Below, piece after piece: positions 15,347 through 22,813 of a DNA stretch of 31,819 nt. Source of the DNA: an uncultured Collinsella sp. (GTDB lineage: Bacteria; Actinomycetota; Coriobacteriia; Coriobacteriales; Coriobacteriaceae). The translations under genes were made by a program, and so were the position numbers. Below the pieces are notes generated by a model, which was not told where the DNA came from, did not search any database, and worked only from the letters and a program-made list of their open reading frames with translations. Every line of letters starts with the position of its first letter. Position 1 is the stretch's first letter. The stretch spans positions 1 through 31,819 of the forward strand of contig CABUDQ010000023.1 of the NCBI GenBank assembly GCA_902490365.1. The letters are read 5' to 3'.

Positions 15347-15749
15347 GCCTCTCCTCTCTATCGTGTTGGCGTCCCGTCTGGGGGTCGTGGCTGGCGATTG
15401 CCGGGCGACCCTTCGAAAGGGACATGACATGCAGCCCCTATAATACCGCGAAATGCACGGAATAATCGGCGAACGGCTCAGTTTTCGTAGCGAGAAGTCC
15501 GGAAGTTTTAATTGAAACGGTTTAACTATATGTTCTGTGGTCGCGAACTTCCGTAGAGGGGGTTCGTCTTGGGCAAGCTTTTGGTCAGCTCTTGCAAGCG
15601 TTGCAGGGGTTGACCTGTTGCAACGGTGCCGTTCGCCGCTTGTTTACTGCCTTTGGCCGCGCGAGAGTATTGTTTTGCGTGAATGTGTTGATGGCACGCT
15701 TCAATCGTGCTGTATTGGATGGCAAGCAGATCCCGGCGAAGGGAGCGCC
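15347..15749. other. Intergenic region between the scaffold-type gene and the RAYT transposase
   Basis: About 400 bp with two divergent genes. A near-palindrome (CCCTTCGAAAGGG, 15410-15422) and, on the minus strand, TATTAT (15438-15443) may belong to the promoter of the scaffold/GGGtGRT operon. An in-frame extension of the transposase gene to a GTG at 15537 is open, but it has no RBS and no family-like sequence. I see no other gene. Confidence 0.4.
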
Positions 15750-16550
15750 ATGCAGCGCGTTTGGAGAACGGTTACCGGCTTTTACCATGTTTGTGCCCGC
15801 GGTACGGGCAAGCAGCTCATCTTTGAGGGCGATGAAGACCGGTGGGAGTTTTTGGAGCTGATGCGCGAGTGCTGCCGCGAGGCGGGCGTGACGGTTATCG
15901 CCTGGTGCCTTATGGGCAATCACGTGCATCTGGTGCTTGCAGATTACGAGGACGCGATGAGCGCGGCGATGCACCGGCTGCTTTTGACGTACGCGCGGCG
16001 GTTCAATAAACGAACGGGGCGCACAGGCCATCTGTTCCAGAACCGTTTTGACCGGCGCTCGCTCGATACCGACCGTTATCTAATGGCCGCCATTCGCTAT
16101 GTTCACGCTAATCCGCAGGAGGCGGGTATCGCCCTGATCGAGCGTTATCCCTGGAGCAGCTTTGCCGAGTATCTGCGAGCGTATGACAACGATACGACGA
16201 GGGGATTTTCGGACCCTTCTTGTGTGCTTGAGCTCTTTGAGTCTGCCAAGGGGTTTCTGGATTATTCTCTGTCGATGCCCGATGGTTCCGATCCGGTGAT
16301 TCACGATATGGATGAGACGGAGTGGGAGCGGCGTGCGTTTGCCGACAAGATGGCGAAGCGCCTGGGCGTGCCGCTCAACGAACTCAAGACCGTAGCACCC
16401 TCGCGGCGAGACGGAATCATTTTCGCCCTGCACAATGTCGGCTACACGCTGCGCGAGATCGAACGGTATACGGGAATCAGCAAGAGTACCGTCTCTCGTA
16501 TCGTGCGCGCTTATGCGCGAGTGAAGGCTCAGGCTGAGGGCTCGGAATAG
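15750..16550 (+). CDS. REP-associated tyrosine transposase (RAYT, Y1 family)
   Basis: A 266-residue single-strand DNA transposase of the Y1/IS200-related group. Visible are the HUH metal-binding motif in MGNHVHLVL (His58-His60) and the helix DRYLMAAIRYVHANPQEAG, which carries the candidate nucleophile tyrosines 110 and 117. The family-typical ERYPWSSF follows at 131-138. A C-terminal extension (about 190-260) ends in a helix-turn-helix like DnaA or resolvase types (YTLREIERYTGISKSTVSR), as in many chromosomal RAYTs. RAYTs act on REP palindromes rather than on flanking insertion-sequence ends. This one has no clear subterminal hairpin pair of its own, but three related 29-bp palindromes lie within 6 kb. 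GAAGGGA upstream of ATG 15750 supports the start. It appears intact. Confidence 0.88.
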   Translation: MQRVWRTVTGFYHVCARGTGKQLIFEGDEDRWEFLELMRECCREAGVTVIAWCLMGNHVHLVLADYEDAMSAAMHRLLLTYARRFNKRTGRTGHLFQNRFDRRSLDTDRYLMAAIRYVHANPQEAGIALIERYPWSSFAEYLRAYDNDTTRGFSDPSCVLELFESAKGFLDYSLSMPDGSDPVIHDMDETEWERRAFADKMAKRLGVPLNELKTVAPSRRDGIIFALHNVGYTLREIERYTGISKSTVSRIVRAYARVKAQAEGSE

Positions 16551-16554
16551 AAAA

Positions 16555-16587
16555 TGGCCGAACCACTCTTGTCAAGCGATTCGGCCA
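16555..16587. terminator. Terminator between the RAYT and suf genes
   Basis: TGGCCGAA (16555-16562) pairs with TTCGGCCA (16580-16587) across a 17-nt loop. On the minus strand it is followed by TTTTC, so it can end the suf operon. On the plus strand a T run comes only after ACAAAA, so it is weaker for the transposase gene. Confidence 0.65.
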
Positions 16588-16605
16588 ACAAAATTTTTAA
16601 GATTT

Positions 16606-16634
16606 GGGACAAATACTACTGATTATTTTGTCCC
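16606..16634 (-). repeat. 29-bp imperfect palindrome, copy 3, overlapping the sufU stop
   Basis: GGGACAAA (16606-16613) and TTTGTCCC (16627-16634) flank a 13-bp spacer. On the minus strand the spacer matches that of copy 1 at 9 of 13 positions. It shares TTAAGATTTGGGACAAA (17 bases) with copy 2 upstream of rrf2. It covers the last codons and the stop codon of sufU (16616-16618). REP element or operator are both possible. Confidence 0.7.
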
Positions 16635-17050
16635 GTGAGCATGCCGTCGAGGGTGCGCCAGGCGAGCTCGGCGCATTTGACGCGGGCGGGCATGTGCGAG
16701 ATGTCCTGGAGCTGGGCGGCCTCGTCCAGGTCTTCCAAGTCCTCCTCGGAGAGCTGCTCGCCGCGGATCATGGCGAGGAAGAGCTCTGCCAAGCGGCGAG
16801 CTTCCTCGACGGTCTCGCCGGTGATGAGGTCGGCCATGATGTCGGCGCTTGCCTGGCTGATGGCGCAGCCGTGGCCGGTAAAGGAGGCCTCCTCGATCAC
16901 GTTGTTCTCGACACGTAGCTGCAAGGTGAGCTCGTCTCCGCAGCTGGGGTTGATGCCGTCGTGCTCGTGCGTGGGGGCGTCCATCTCGTACTTGTAGTCG
17001 GGGTGCGAGTTGTGCTCCATAAACGTGGTGGAGGTGTACAGATTACCCAT
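16616..17050 (-). CDS. sufU: SufU, iron-sulfur scaffold or sulfur-transfer protein
   Basis: A 144-residue protein of the SufU/IscU fold that accepts sulfur from SufS and is the usual partner of SufS in Gram-positive bacteria. The three conserved cysteines and the aspartate are visible: NPSCGDE (Cys37, Asp39), GHGCAISQAS (Cys62) and VKCAELAW (Cys126). The insertion between the second and third cysteines is typical of SufU rather than IscU. The start at 17050 overlaps the sufS stop by 8 nt, so translation is probably coupled. Its last residues (GQNNQ) and stop codon are encoded inside a 29-bp palindromic repeat. It is last in the sufCBDSU operon. Confidence 0.93.
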   Translation of the reverse strand: MGNLYTSTTFMEHNSHPDYKYEMDAPTHEHDGINPSCGDELTLQLRVENNVIEEASFTGHGCAISQASADIMADLITGETVEEARRLAELFLAMIRGEQLSEEDLEDLDEAAQLQDISHMPARVKCAELAWRTLDGMLTGQNNQ

Positions 17051-18368
17051 TAAACGTGCTCCAAACGTGATGCAGTCCGGCGATGAACTTATCGATGTCG
17101 GCCTTGTCATTGTAGAAGGCCACGCTGGCGCGGCAGCAGGCAAGGTTCTCGACGCCCAGCCAGGTAAGCAGCGGCTGTGCGCAGTGGTGGCCGGCGCGGA
17201 TGCACACGCCGTCCATGTCCATGATGCTCGCGACGTCGTGCGGGTGGATGCCCTTGACGTTAAAGCTCACGACCCCGTGGTGGTTATCCCAGTAGATGGA
17301 GCCGATGATCTGGACAAAGTCGAGCTGCATGAGCTCGCCCATCAGGTAGTGGACGAGTGCCTGCTCGCGGGCCTGGATGTTCTCGTAACCCACCGTGTTG
17401 ACCAGGTAATCGAGTGCGGCGCCCGTGGCGAAGATGCCGGCGGCGTCCTGCGTGCCGGCCTCGAACTTCTCGGGGACGGGAGCCCAGACAGCGTCCTGCT
17501 CGGTGACCGAATCGATCATCTCGCCGCCGGTAAGCATGGGCGGCATGGCGTTGAGCAGGTCCATCTTGCCCCACAGCACGCCGATGCCCATGGGGCCCAT
17601 GGCCTTGTGCGCACTAAAGGCAAAGAAGTCGGCGCCCAGGTCGGCCACATCGACCGGCATGTGCGGCAGCGACTGCGCGCCGTCGACGACCAGGTAGCCG
17701 CCGTACTTGTGCACGAGTTTGCCGAGGTTCTTGACCGGGTTCTCGACGCCCAGCACGTTGGAGACCTGTCCCACGGCTAGGATCTTGGTCTTGGGACCCA
17801 CCTTGGCAAGAACCTCCTCGGTGGTGAGCTGGCCGGTCTTGGTGGGGTAGAGGTAGACGAGCTTGGCGCCGGTCTCGCGGCAGACCTGCTGCCACGGAAT
17901 CAGGTTGGAGTGGTGCTCCATGATGGTGATGACGACCTCGTCGCCCGGTTCGAGCACTGTGGGCGCAAAGCTCTTAGCGACCAGGTTGAGCGACTCGCTC
18001 GTGTTGCGGGTGAAGACGACCTCGTTGGCCTGTGAGGCGCCGATGAGGTCGGCGATCTGTTGGCGGACCTTCGCGATGGCGTCGGTGGCCTCGACGGACA
18101 GCGAGTACAGGCCGCGCAGAGGGTTGGCGTTCATGCGCTGGTAGAAGTCGCGTTCGGCGTCGAGCACACAGGCAGGGCGCTGCGCGGTGGCGGCGCTATC
18201 GAGGAAGGCGATCTCGGGGTGCTGATGGAACAGCGGGAACTGGCCCTTGTAGGGGTTGGTCTCGATATCTACGGTGGGCCAGCCGCGCGAAGCCTCGTCG
18301 CTGGCGTCGAGCTCCATAGGCTCCGGTGCGGTACAGGTGTCACATTTAACGTGCTCGGTATCGATCAT
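17043..18368 (-). CDS. sufS: Cysteine desulfurase SufS
   Basis: A 441-residue PLP enzyme that takes sulfur from L-cysteine as a persulfide and passes it to SufU. The PLP lysine is in FSAHKAMGPMG (Lys255). The catalytic cysteine loop is RAGHHCAQPLL (Cys396), and EHHSNLIPW (151-159) and the VVDGAQ aspartate (about 229) contact the cofactor. It belongs to the group II (SufS/CsdA) type. A 30-residue N-terminal extension has a CDTC pair (Cys9, Cys12) that I do not associate with SufS. The start is supported by GAGGAG five bases upstream and a 4-nt overlap (ATGA) with the end of sufD. Confidence 0.95.
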   Translation of the reverse strand: MIDTEHVKCDTCTAPEPMELDASDEASRGWPTVDIETNPYKGQFPLFHQHPEIAFLDSAATAQRPACVLDAERDFYQRMNANPLRGLYSLSVEATDAIAKVRQQIADLIGASQANEVVFTRNTSESLNLVAKSFAPTVLEPGDEVVITIMEHHSNLIPWQQVCRETGAKLVYLYPTKTGQLTTEEVLAKVGPKTKILAVGQVSNVLGVENPVKNLGKLVHKYGGYLVVDGAQSLPHMPVDVADLGADFFAFSAHKAMGPMGIGVLWGKMDLLNAMPPMLTGGEMIDSVTEQDAVWAPVPEKFEAGTQDAAGIFATGAALDYLVNTVGYENIQAREQALVHYLMGELMQLDFVQIIGSIYWDNHHGVVSFNVKGIHPHDVASIMDMDGVCIRAGHHCAQPLLTWLGVENLACCRASVAFYNDKADIDKFIAGLHHVWSTFNG

Positions 18369-19636
18369 GCGAGCTCCTCCTCAAAGTTGTCGATCAGGTT
18401 GTTGCCCAGGCGGACGACGGCGGCGCGGGTGCGCTCGTCGGTGGCGGAAAGCGCAGCGTCCTCCAGCTTGGCGCGGATGAACAGGTCCTCGGCTGCGTTT
18501 TGGTCAAGGCCGCGGCAGGCGAGGTAGAACAGCTGCTCGTCGCGGACGTGGCCGATGGTGGCGCCGTGGTTGCCGGCGACGTCGTCCTCGTCGCAGAGGA
18601 TGACGGGAACGGTTTTGTTGTCGACGCCCTTGTTAGCCAAGAGCACCGTCTCGCGCTCGGTGCCGGTTGCACCCTTGCAGCCGTGCACGAGGTCGATGGT
18701 GCCGCGGTAGACCTTCTTGGACGTGCCGGTCAGCACGCCGTTGGCGTCGATTTCGCACTCGGTCTTGCGACCGCGGTGGCGCAGCTCGTAGTTAAAGTCG
18801 CGCACCTGCTCGCGGGCGCCCAGGTAATCGGTATCGATGGTCACCTTGGCGGTATCGCCCAGCAGGTCGCCGGCAAGGCCGGTGGCGCTGGCGCCGGCAC
18901 CCAGGACAGTGTGCTGCACGTTGACGCGCGCGCCCTCGTCTAGGAACAGGCCGGTGTCGTCGAGTGCGATCCAGCTGTCGTCGAGTGTCTGCGTGCAGGT
19001 CACGTTGACGGTGGCGTACTCGTGGGCGCACACACGCAGCACGGAGCCCACGACGCCCTCGCCGGCAACGGGGGAGTCCAGGGCTAGGGCGAGGTCGAGC
19101 GTTGCCTGCGGGCGGGCGACGACGTCGATGGCGGCAATCGCAGCCGCTGCGTCGACGCCACTCACGCGCACGGTAACGGCGGCGTGCTGGTAGGCGGGAA
19201 CATCGATGACGATGCGCTTGGTGGCGTGCTCGGTCAGATACGCATAGGCAGCCTCGCCCATGCCGGTCTCGAAGGCCTCGGCAGGGGAGAGCTCCTCCTC
19301 GAGCTTGATGGCGCCGGCCTGGTAGACAGAGGTGGCGGGCACGTCGAGCTCGGTCTCGGGCGTGATGCGGGCGCGGTCGGCGGCGTCGCCGGGGGCAGCG
19401 GCACGGCGCTCGGGGAAGCGCTCGGCCATGGCTTCCATGGCGGCGTCGAAGGCGTCGGCCGCACCGGAGAACTGCTCGTCCAGCCCCTCGACCTCAACGG
19501 CCTCGGCGGGTGCGGCGGCAAGCTCGTCCGAAAGCACAAGCTTGGTCTGGTTCATTTTCAACCAGCCCCAGGTTGCTGCGGGCATCGCATTAACCTGCTC
19601 GAGCGTGGTGGCAGCGTTGTTCGTGGTCTGTTTCAT
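18365..19636 (-). CDS. sufD: SufD, subunit of the SufBCD Fe-S assembly complex
   Basis: A 423-residue protein of the SufB/SufD beta-helix family, acting with SufB and SufC in assembling clusters on the scaffold. The C-terminal half has the conserved family pattern with YRGTIDLVHGCKGATGTER, CDEDDVAGNHGATIGHV and EQLFYLACRGL. The N-terminal region (about 1-130) is Ala/Glu-rich and poorly conserved, as is usual for SufD. Its start overlaps the sufB stop by one base (TAATG) and its end overlaps sufS by 4 bases, so it is in the middle of a tightly coupled operon. Confidence 0.92.
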   Translation of the reverse strand: MKQTTNNAATTLEQVNAMPAATWGWLKMNQTKLVLSDELAAAPAEAVEVEGLDEQFSGAADAFDAAMEAMAERFPERRAAAPGDAADRARITPETELDVPATSVYQAGAIKLEEELSPAEAFETGMGEAAYAYLTEHATKRIVIDVPAYQHAAVTVRVSGVDAAAAIAAIDVVARPQATLDLALALDSPVAGEGVVGSVLRVCAHEYATVNVTCTQTLDDSWIALDDTGLFLDEGARVNVQHTVLGAGASATGLAGDLLGDTAKVTIDTDYLGAREQVRDFNYELRHRGRKTECEIDANGVLTGTSKKVYRGTIDLVHGCKGATGTERETVLLANKGVDNKTVPVILCDEDDVAGNHGATIGHVRDEQLFYLACRGLDQNAAEDLFIRAKLEDAALSATDERTRAAVVRLGNNLIDNFEEELA

Positions 19637-21048
19637 TATCCGATCGCTCCTTCCATCTCGAGCTTGATCAGGTTGTTCATCTCGACGGCGTACTCCAGCG
19701 GCAGCTCCTTGGAGACCGGGTTGGCAAAGCCGTTGACGATCATGGTGCGGGCCTCTTCCTCCGAGATGCCGCGGCTCATCAGGTAGAACACCTTGTCGTC
19801 GCCGATGCGGCCGATGGTGGCCTCGTGGCCGATGTCGACGTTCTTGGCGCGGATGTCCATGGCGGGGATGGTGTCGGAGCGGCTCTGGTCGTCGAGCATG
19901 AGCGACTGGCAGCTCACGGTTGCCTTGGAACCCTCGGCCTTGGGCGTGGCCACGATGGAGCTGCGGAAGGTCTGAATGCCGCCGCTCTTGGAGATGCCCT
20001 TGGTCTCGACGGTTGCCGAGGTCTCGGGGGCGTTGAGCACGACCTTACAGCCGGTATCGAGGTTCTGCCCGGCGCCGGCAAAGGTGATGCCGGTAAAGCT
20101 CGACCGGGCGCGGCGGCCGTTGAGCACACTCATGGGGTAGAGGTAGCCCACGTGGCTGCCGAAGGAGCCACTGATCCACTCTATGTCGCCATCCTCGTCC
20201 ACGCGCGCACGCTTGGTGTTGAGGTTGTACATGTTTTTGGACCAGTTCTCGATGGTCGAGTAGCGCAGGTGCGCACGCTTGCCCACAAAGAGCTCGACGG
20301 CGCCGGCGTGGAGGTTGGCAACGTTGTACTTGGGCGCGGAGCAACCCTCGATGAAGTGCAGGTCGGCGTCGTCCTCGACGATGATGAGCGTGTGCTCAAA
20401 CTGGCCGGCGCCCTTGGCGTTAAGGCGGAAGTAGCTCTGCAGCGGGAAGTCCAACTTGGTGCCCTTGGGCACGTAGACAAACGAGCCGCCCGACCATACG
20501 GCGCCGTGCAGGGCCGCAAACTTGTGGTCGGTGGGCGGGATGAGCGTCATAAACTTCTCGTGGATGAGCGGCTCCCACTGCGGGTCGTGCAGGGCCTCCT
20601 CGATGCCGGAATAGACGATACCCATCTTGGACGCGGTGTCCTGCATGTTGTGGTAGACCAGCTCGGAGTCGTACTGCGCGCCGACGCCCGCCAGGTAGCT
20701 GCGCTCGGCCTCGGGGATGCCCAGGCGCTCAAAGGTGTTCTTGATGTCGTCGGGCACCGACTCCCAGTCGTGCTTTTGGTCGGTGTTGGGCTTGACGTAG
20801 GTGACGATGTTGTCCATGTCCAGGCCCTCGATGGAGGGGCCCCACGTCGGGTCGGGAAAACGATTGAAGATCTCGAGGGACTTTAAGCGCAGATCGAGCA
20901 TCCACTGTGGCTCGTCCTTCTTGGCGCTGATCTCGCGCACGATGTCGGGCGTGATGCCGGCGTCGAGGCGCTCGAATCCCTCCTCGCCGTAGGTGAAGTC
21001 GTAGAGGCTGCGGTCGATGTCCGCGACCTCGGTGCGGTTCTTGGTCAT
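19636..21048 (-). CDS. sufB: SufB, core scaffold subunit of SufBCD
   Basis: A 470-residue SufB protein, the subunit that carries the nascent Fe-S cluster together with SufC and SufD. The SufB-specific N-terminal region is present, with EPQWMLDLRLKSLEIF, as is a conserved middle region with SGGSFVYVPKGTKL, FIEGCSAPKY and YSTIENWSKNMYNLNTKRA. The C-terminal part has DDKVFYLMSRGISEEEARTM and FANPVSKELPLEYAVEMN. Length and conservation are normal. It begins 12 bp after the sufC stop. Confidence 0.96.
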   Translation of the reverse strand: MTKNRTEVADIDRSLYDFTYGEEGFERLDAGITPDIVREISAKKDEPQWMLDLRLKSLEIFNRFPDPTWGPSIEGLDMDNIVTYVKPNTDQKHDWESVPDDIKNTFERLGIPEAERSYLAGVGAQYDSELVYHNMQDTASKMGIVYSGIEEALHDPQWEPLIHEKFMTLIPPTDHKFAALHGAVWSGGSFVYVPKGTKLDFPLQSYFRLNAKGAGQFEHTLIIVEDDADLHFIEGCSAPKYNVANLHAGAVELFVGKRAHLRYSTIENWSKNMYNLNTKRARVDEDGDIEWISGSFGSHVGYLYPMSVLNGRRARSSFTGITFAGAGQNLDTGCKVVLNAPETSATVETKGISKSGGIQTFRSSIVATPKAEGSKATVSCQSLMLDDQSRSDTIPAMDIRAKNVDIGHEATIGRIGDDKVFYLMSRGISEEEARTMIVNGFANPVSKELPLEYAVEMNNLIKLEMEGAIG

Positions 21049-21060
21049 TGCGTCGCCCCT

Positions 21061-21861
21061 TTACGCCTGCTGCTCGGCAGCGGCGGCCTCGGCCTGGGCG
21101 CGCTGCTCGGCGGCCTCGCGCTCGAAGGTCTCAAAGCCGTTCTTGTCGATCCAGGGGATCAGCGAGGCATCGTCCTCGCGCACGATGTGGCCCTTGACCA
21201 TAACGTGGACGCGGTCGACATCCAGGTGCTCCAGGATGCGCGTGTTGTGCGTGATGATGAGCATGGAGCCGTCGCAGCTCTTGCGGTAGGCGTCCATACC
21301 GTGGCTGACGGTGGACAGGGCGTCGACGTCCAGGCCGGAGTCGGTCTCGTCCAAGATGGCGAGCTTGGGCTGCAGCAGCAGAAGCTGGAGCATCTCGACC
21401 TTCTTTTTCTCGCCGCCCGAGAAGCCCACGCCCAGCTCACGGTTGAGGTAGGCGGTATCCATGTTAAGCTCGGCCGCGAGCTCCTTGACGCGACGACGGA
21501 ATTCCTTGCCCTTCATCTCCAGGCCGGGGCGGCCGGCGATACTGGCGCGCAAAAAGCTCGACAGTGGCACGCCGGGGATCTCGACCGGGGCCTGGAAGCT
21601 CAGGAACAGGCCGGCGCGCGAACGCTTGTCGGTGGTGAGCTCGGTGATGTCCTGGCCGTCAAAGACGATGCGGCCGTCCTGCACGGTGTAGACGGGGTCG
21701 CCCATGACCAGGTGGCCGAGGGTGGACTTGCCGGCGCCGTTGGGGCCCATCAGCACATGGGTCTCGCCGGCGGCGACGTTGAGGTTGACGTTGTGGAGGA
21801 TGGTCTTCTCGTCCACGGAGGCGGTCAGACCTTCGATGGAAAGCAGCGGATTTGCGCTCAT
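21061..21861 (-). CDS. sufC: SufC, ATPase of the SufBCD complex
   Basis: A 266-residue ABC-type ATPase that drives SufBCD; it is soluble, not a transporter subunit. Walker A is GPNGAGKST (39-47), the signature is FSGGEKKK (147-154), and Walker B is LAILDETDSGLD (167-178), the SufC-typical wording, followed by the His switch in IITHNTRI. An Ala/Gln/Glu-rich tail extends the C-terminus. The start at 21861 is preferred to one ten codons earlier because AGAGGGA lies 5-12 bases before it. It is first in the operon, with the promoter in the gap shared with rrf2. Confidence 0.95.
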   Translation of the reverse strand: MSANPLLSIEGLTASVDEKTILHNVNLNVAAGETHVLMGPNGAGKSTLGHLVMGDPVYTVQDGRIVFDGQDITELTTDKRSRAGLFLSFQAPVEIPGVPLSSFLRASIAGRPGLEMKGKEFRRRVKELAAELNMDTAYLNRELGVGFSGGEKKKVEMLQLLLLQPKLAILDETDSGLDVDALSTVSHGMDAYRKSCDGSMLIITHNTRILEHLDVDRVHVMVKGHIVREDDASLIPWIDKNGFETFEREAAEQRAQAEAAAAEQQA

Positions 21862-21924
21862 GCTGTCCCTCTCTGTATATGGTGTACTCATAGGTGTACT
21901 AAACCCTAGGAATCTTCTCGGAAT

Positions 21925-21969
21925 AAAGTTACTATGGGTTCGGCGTTAGTCAAGGGAAAACCCGACTAA
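21925..21969 (-). promoter_or_regulatory. Putative suf promoter with overlapping dyad operator
   Basis: A dyad with perfect 6-bp arms TTAGTC (21946-21951) and GACTAA (21964-21969), 12 bp apart, contains an inner GGG-AAAA-CCC. On the minus strand the left arm forms part of TTGACT (21953-21948), a good -35. TAACTT or AACTTT 16-17 bp downstream could be a poor -10, typical of regulated promoters. Overlap of dyad and -35 fits repression by the adjacent Rrf2 regulator. This is inference; there is no direct evidence of binding. Confidence 0.45.
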
Positions 21970-21991
21970 TCCACTCGAGTTTTCAGATTGT

Positions 21992-22020
21992 GGGACAAAA
22001 TAACCTGTTGTGTTTGTCCC
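21992..22020 (+). repeat. 29-bp imperfect palindrome, copy 1
   Basis: GGGACAAA (21992-21999) and TTTGTCCC (22013-22020) are perfect inverted arms around a 13-bp spacer containing ATAACCTG. With one more pair outside (T and A) the arms are 9 bp. It lies between the suf promoter and rrf2. It matches 25 of 29 positions of a fully palindromic consensus: GGGACAAAATAACC, one centre base, then the reverse complement. Confidence 0.75.
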
Positions 22021-22035
22021 ACTTACTTAAGATTT

Positions 22036-22064
22036 GGGACAAACAAACCTGGTTATGTTGTCCA
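22036..22064 (+). repeat. 29-bp imperfect palindrome, copy 2
   Basis: GGGACAAA (22036-22043) and GTTGTCCA (22057-22064) flank a 13-bp spacer that includes AAACCTGGTTAT. It matches 25 of 29 positions of the same palindromic consensus as copy 1. It starts 15 bp after copy 1 and ends 21 bp before the rrf2 start codon. Confidence 0.75.
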
Positions 22065-22085
22065 AGATGCGATGGGAGGGTAGGT

Positions 22086-22517
22086 ATGCTCATTTCTTCT
22101 AAGGGCCGCTATGCCCTCCGACTGATGATCTATATCGCGGCGCTCGGTGACGCCGAGGGCAAGATTGCTCTGCGCGAGGTTGCCGACCGCGAGCGCATTT
22201 CGCAGAAGTATCTGGAACAGCTGGTTCGTCCGCTTATGAAGGCTGGCCTGCTTAAGAGCGTGCGCGGCAAGGGCGGCGGCTACATGATGGCCAAGGACCC
22301 GGCCGAGGTGCGTGCTGGCGACATCCTGCGCGCTGTCGAGGGCAGTACGGCTCCGGTGGCGTGCGACGGCATCGACAACAGCTGCGCCCGTAGCGATCTG
22401 TGCTCAACCGTCAAGTTCTGGCGCGGCCTGGACGACGTGATCGAAAACTACGTCGACGGCGTGACGTTGGCCGACCTTGCTGCCGTCCCCGAGATCAACT
22501 TCGACATTAAGCTGTAG
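22086..22517 (+). CDS. Rrf2-family Fe-S regulator (IscR/SufR-like)
   Basis: A 143-residue DNA-binding regulator. It has an N-terminal winged helix (about 1-70, with LISSKGRYALRLM, the recognition-type SQKYLEQLVRPLMKAGL and the wing GKGGGYMMAK) and three cysteines, Cys93, Cys100 and Cys106 (spacing C-x6-C-x5-C), positioned like the [2Fe-2S] ligands of IscR. Being divergent from sufC, it is very probably the Fe-S-sensing regulator of the suf operon. GGGAGGGTAGG upstream of ATG 22086 sets the start. Palindromic sequences crowd its upstream region and may be its operators. The stop is 8 bp before the MntA-like gene, suggesting cotranscription. Confidence 0.9.
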   Translation: MLISSKGRYALRLMIYIAALGDAEGKIALREVADRERISQKYLEQLVRPLMKAGLLKSVRGKGGGYMMAKDPAEVRAGDILRAVEGSTAPVACDGIDNSCARSDLCSTVKFWRGLDDVIENYVDGVTLADLAAVPEINFDIKL

Positions 22518-22525
22518 GGCTGCAA

Positions 22526-22813
22526 ATGACATCTCTCGACAAGGTGTATAAGCAAATTGAAGTTTTTGCTCGGGAATGTGACGCCGAGAAGGTTGTGCTG
22601 TTTGGTTCCCGCGCTCGAGGTGACAACTTGCCTAAGAGCGATATTGACATCGCCGTAGCAGGTTGCCGGGATTTCGGCCGGTTGTCATATTTGATCGAGG
22701 AGCGTCTTGATACTCTTTTAGATGTAGATGTCGTCAATCTCGACGAGTCCTTATCGCGTCAATTGCTCGATGAAATTGCCAGGGATGGTGTGATTCTGTA
22801 TGAAAAAATATGA
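22526..22813 (+). CDS. mntA: MNT-type nucleotidyltransferase antitoxin (MntA-like)
   Basis: A 95-residue minimal nucleotidyltransferase. The motif GS-x10-D-x-D is perfect: Gly27-Ser28, Asp39 and Asp41 in FGSRARGDNLPKSDIDI. A third acidic residue is plausible in LDVDVVNL (67 or 69). In studied MntA-HepT systems this enzyme inactivates the HEPN RNase by adding AMP to a tyrosine next to its active site. The next gene is the matching HEPN partner, overlapping by 14 nt. It starts 8 bp after rrf2, so regulator and toxin system share a transcript. The AT content rises here compared with suf, which fits acquired DNA. Confidence 0.88.
   Translation: MTSLDKVYKQIEVFARECDAEKVVLFGSRARGDNLPKSDIDIAVAGCRDFGRLSYLIEERLDTLLDVDVVNLDESLSRQLLDEIARDGVILYEKI

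Noticed and set aside
17043..18368. Assignment of the cysteine desulfurase as IscS/NifS
   Set aside because: The active-site loop RAGHHCAQPL and the suf gene context are of the SufS type.
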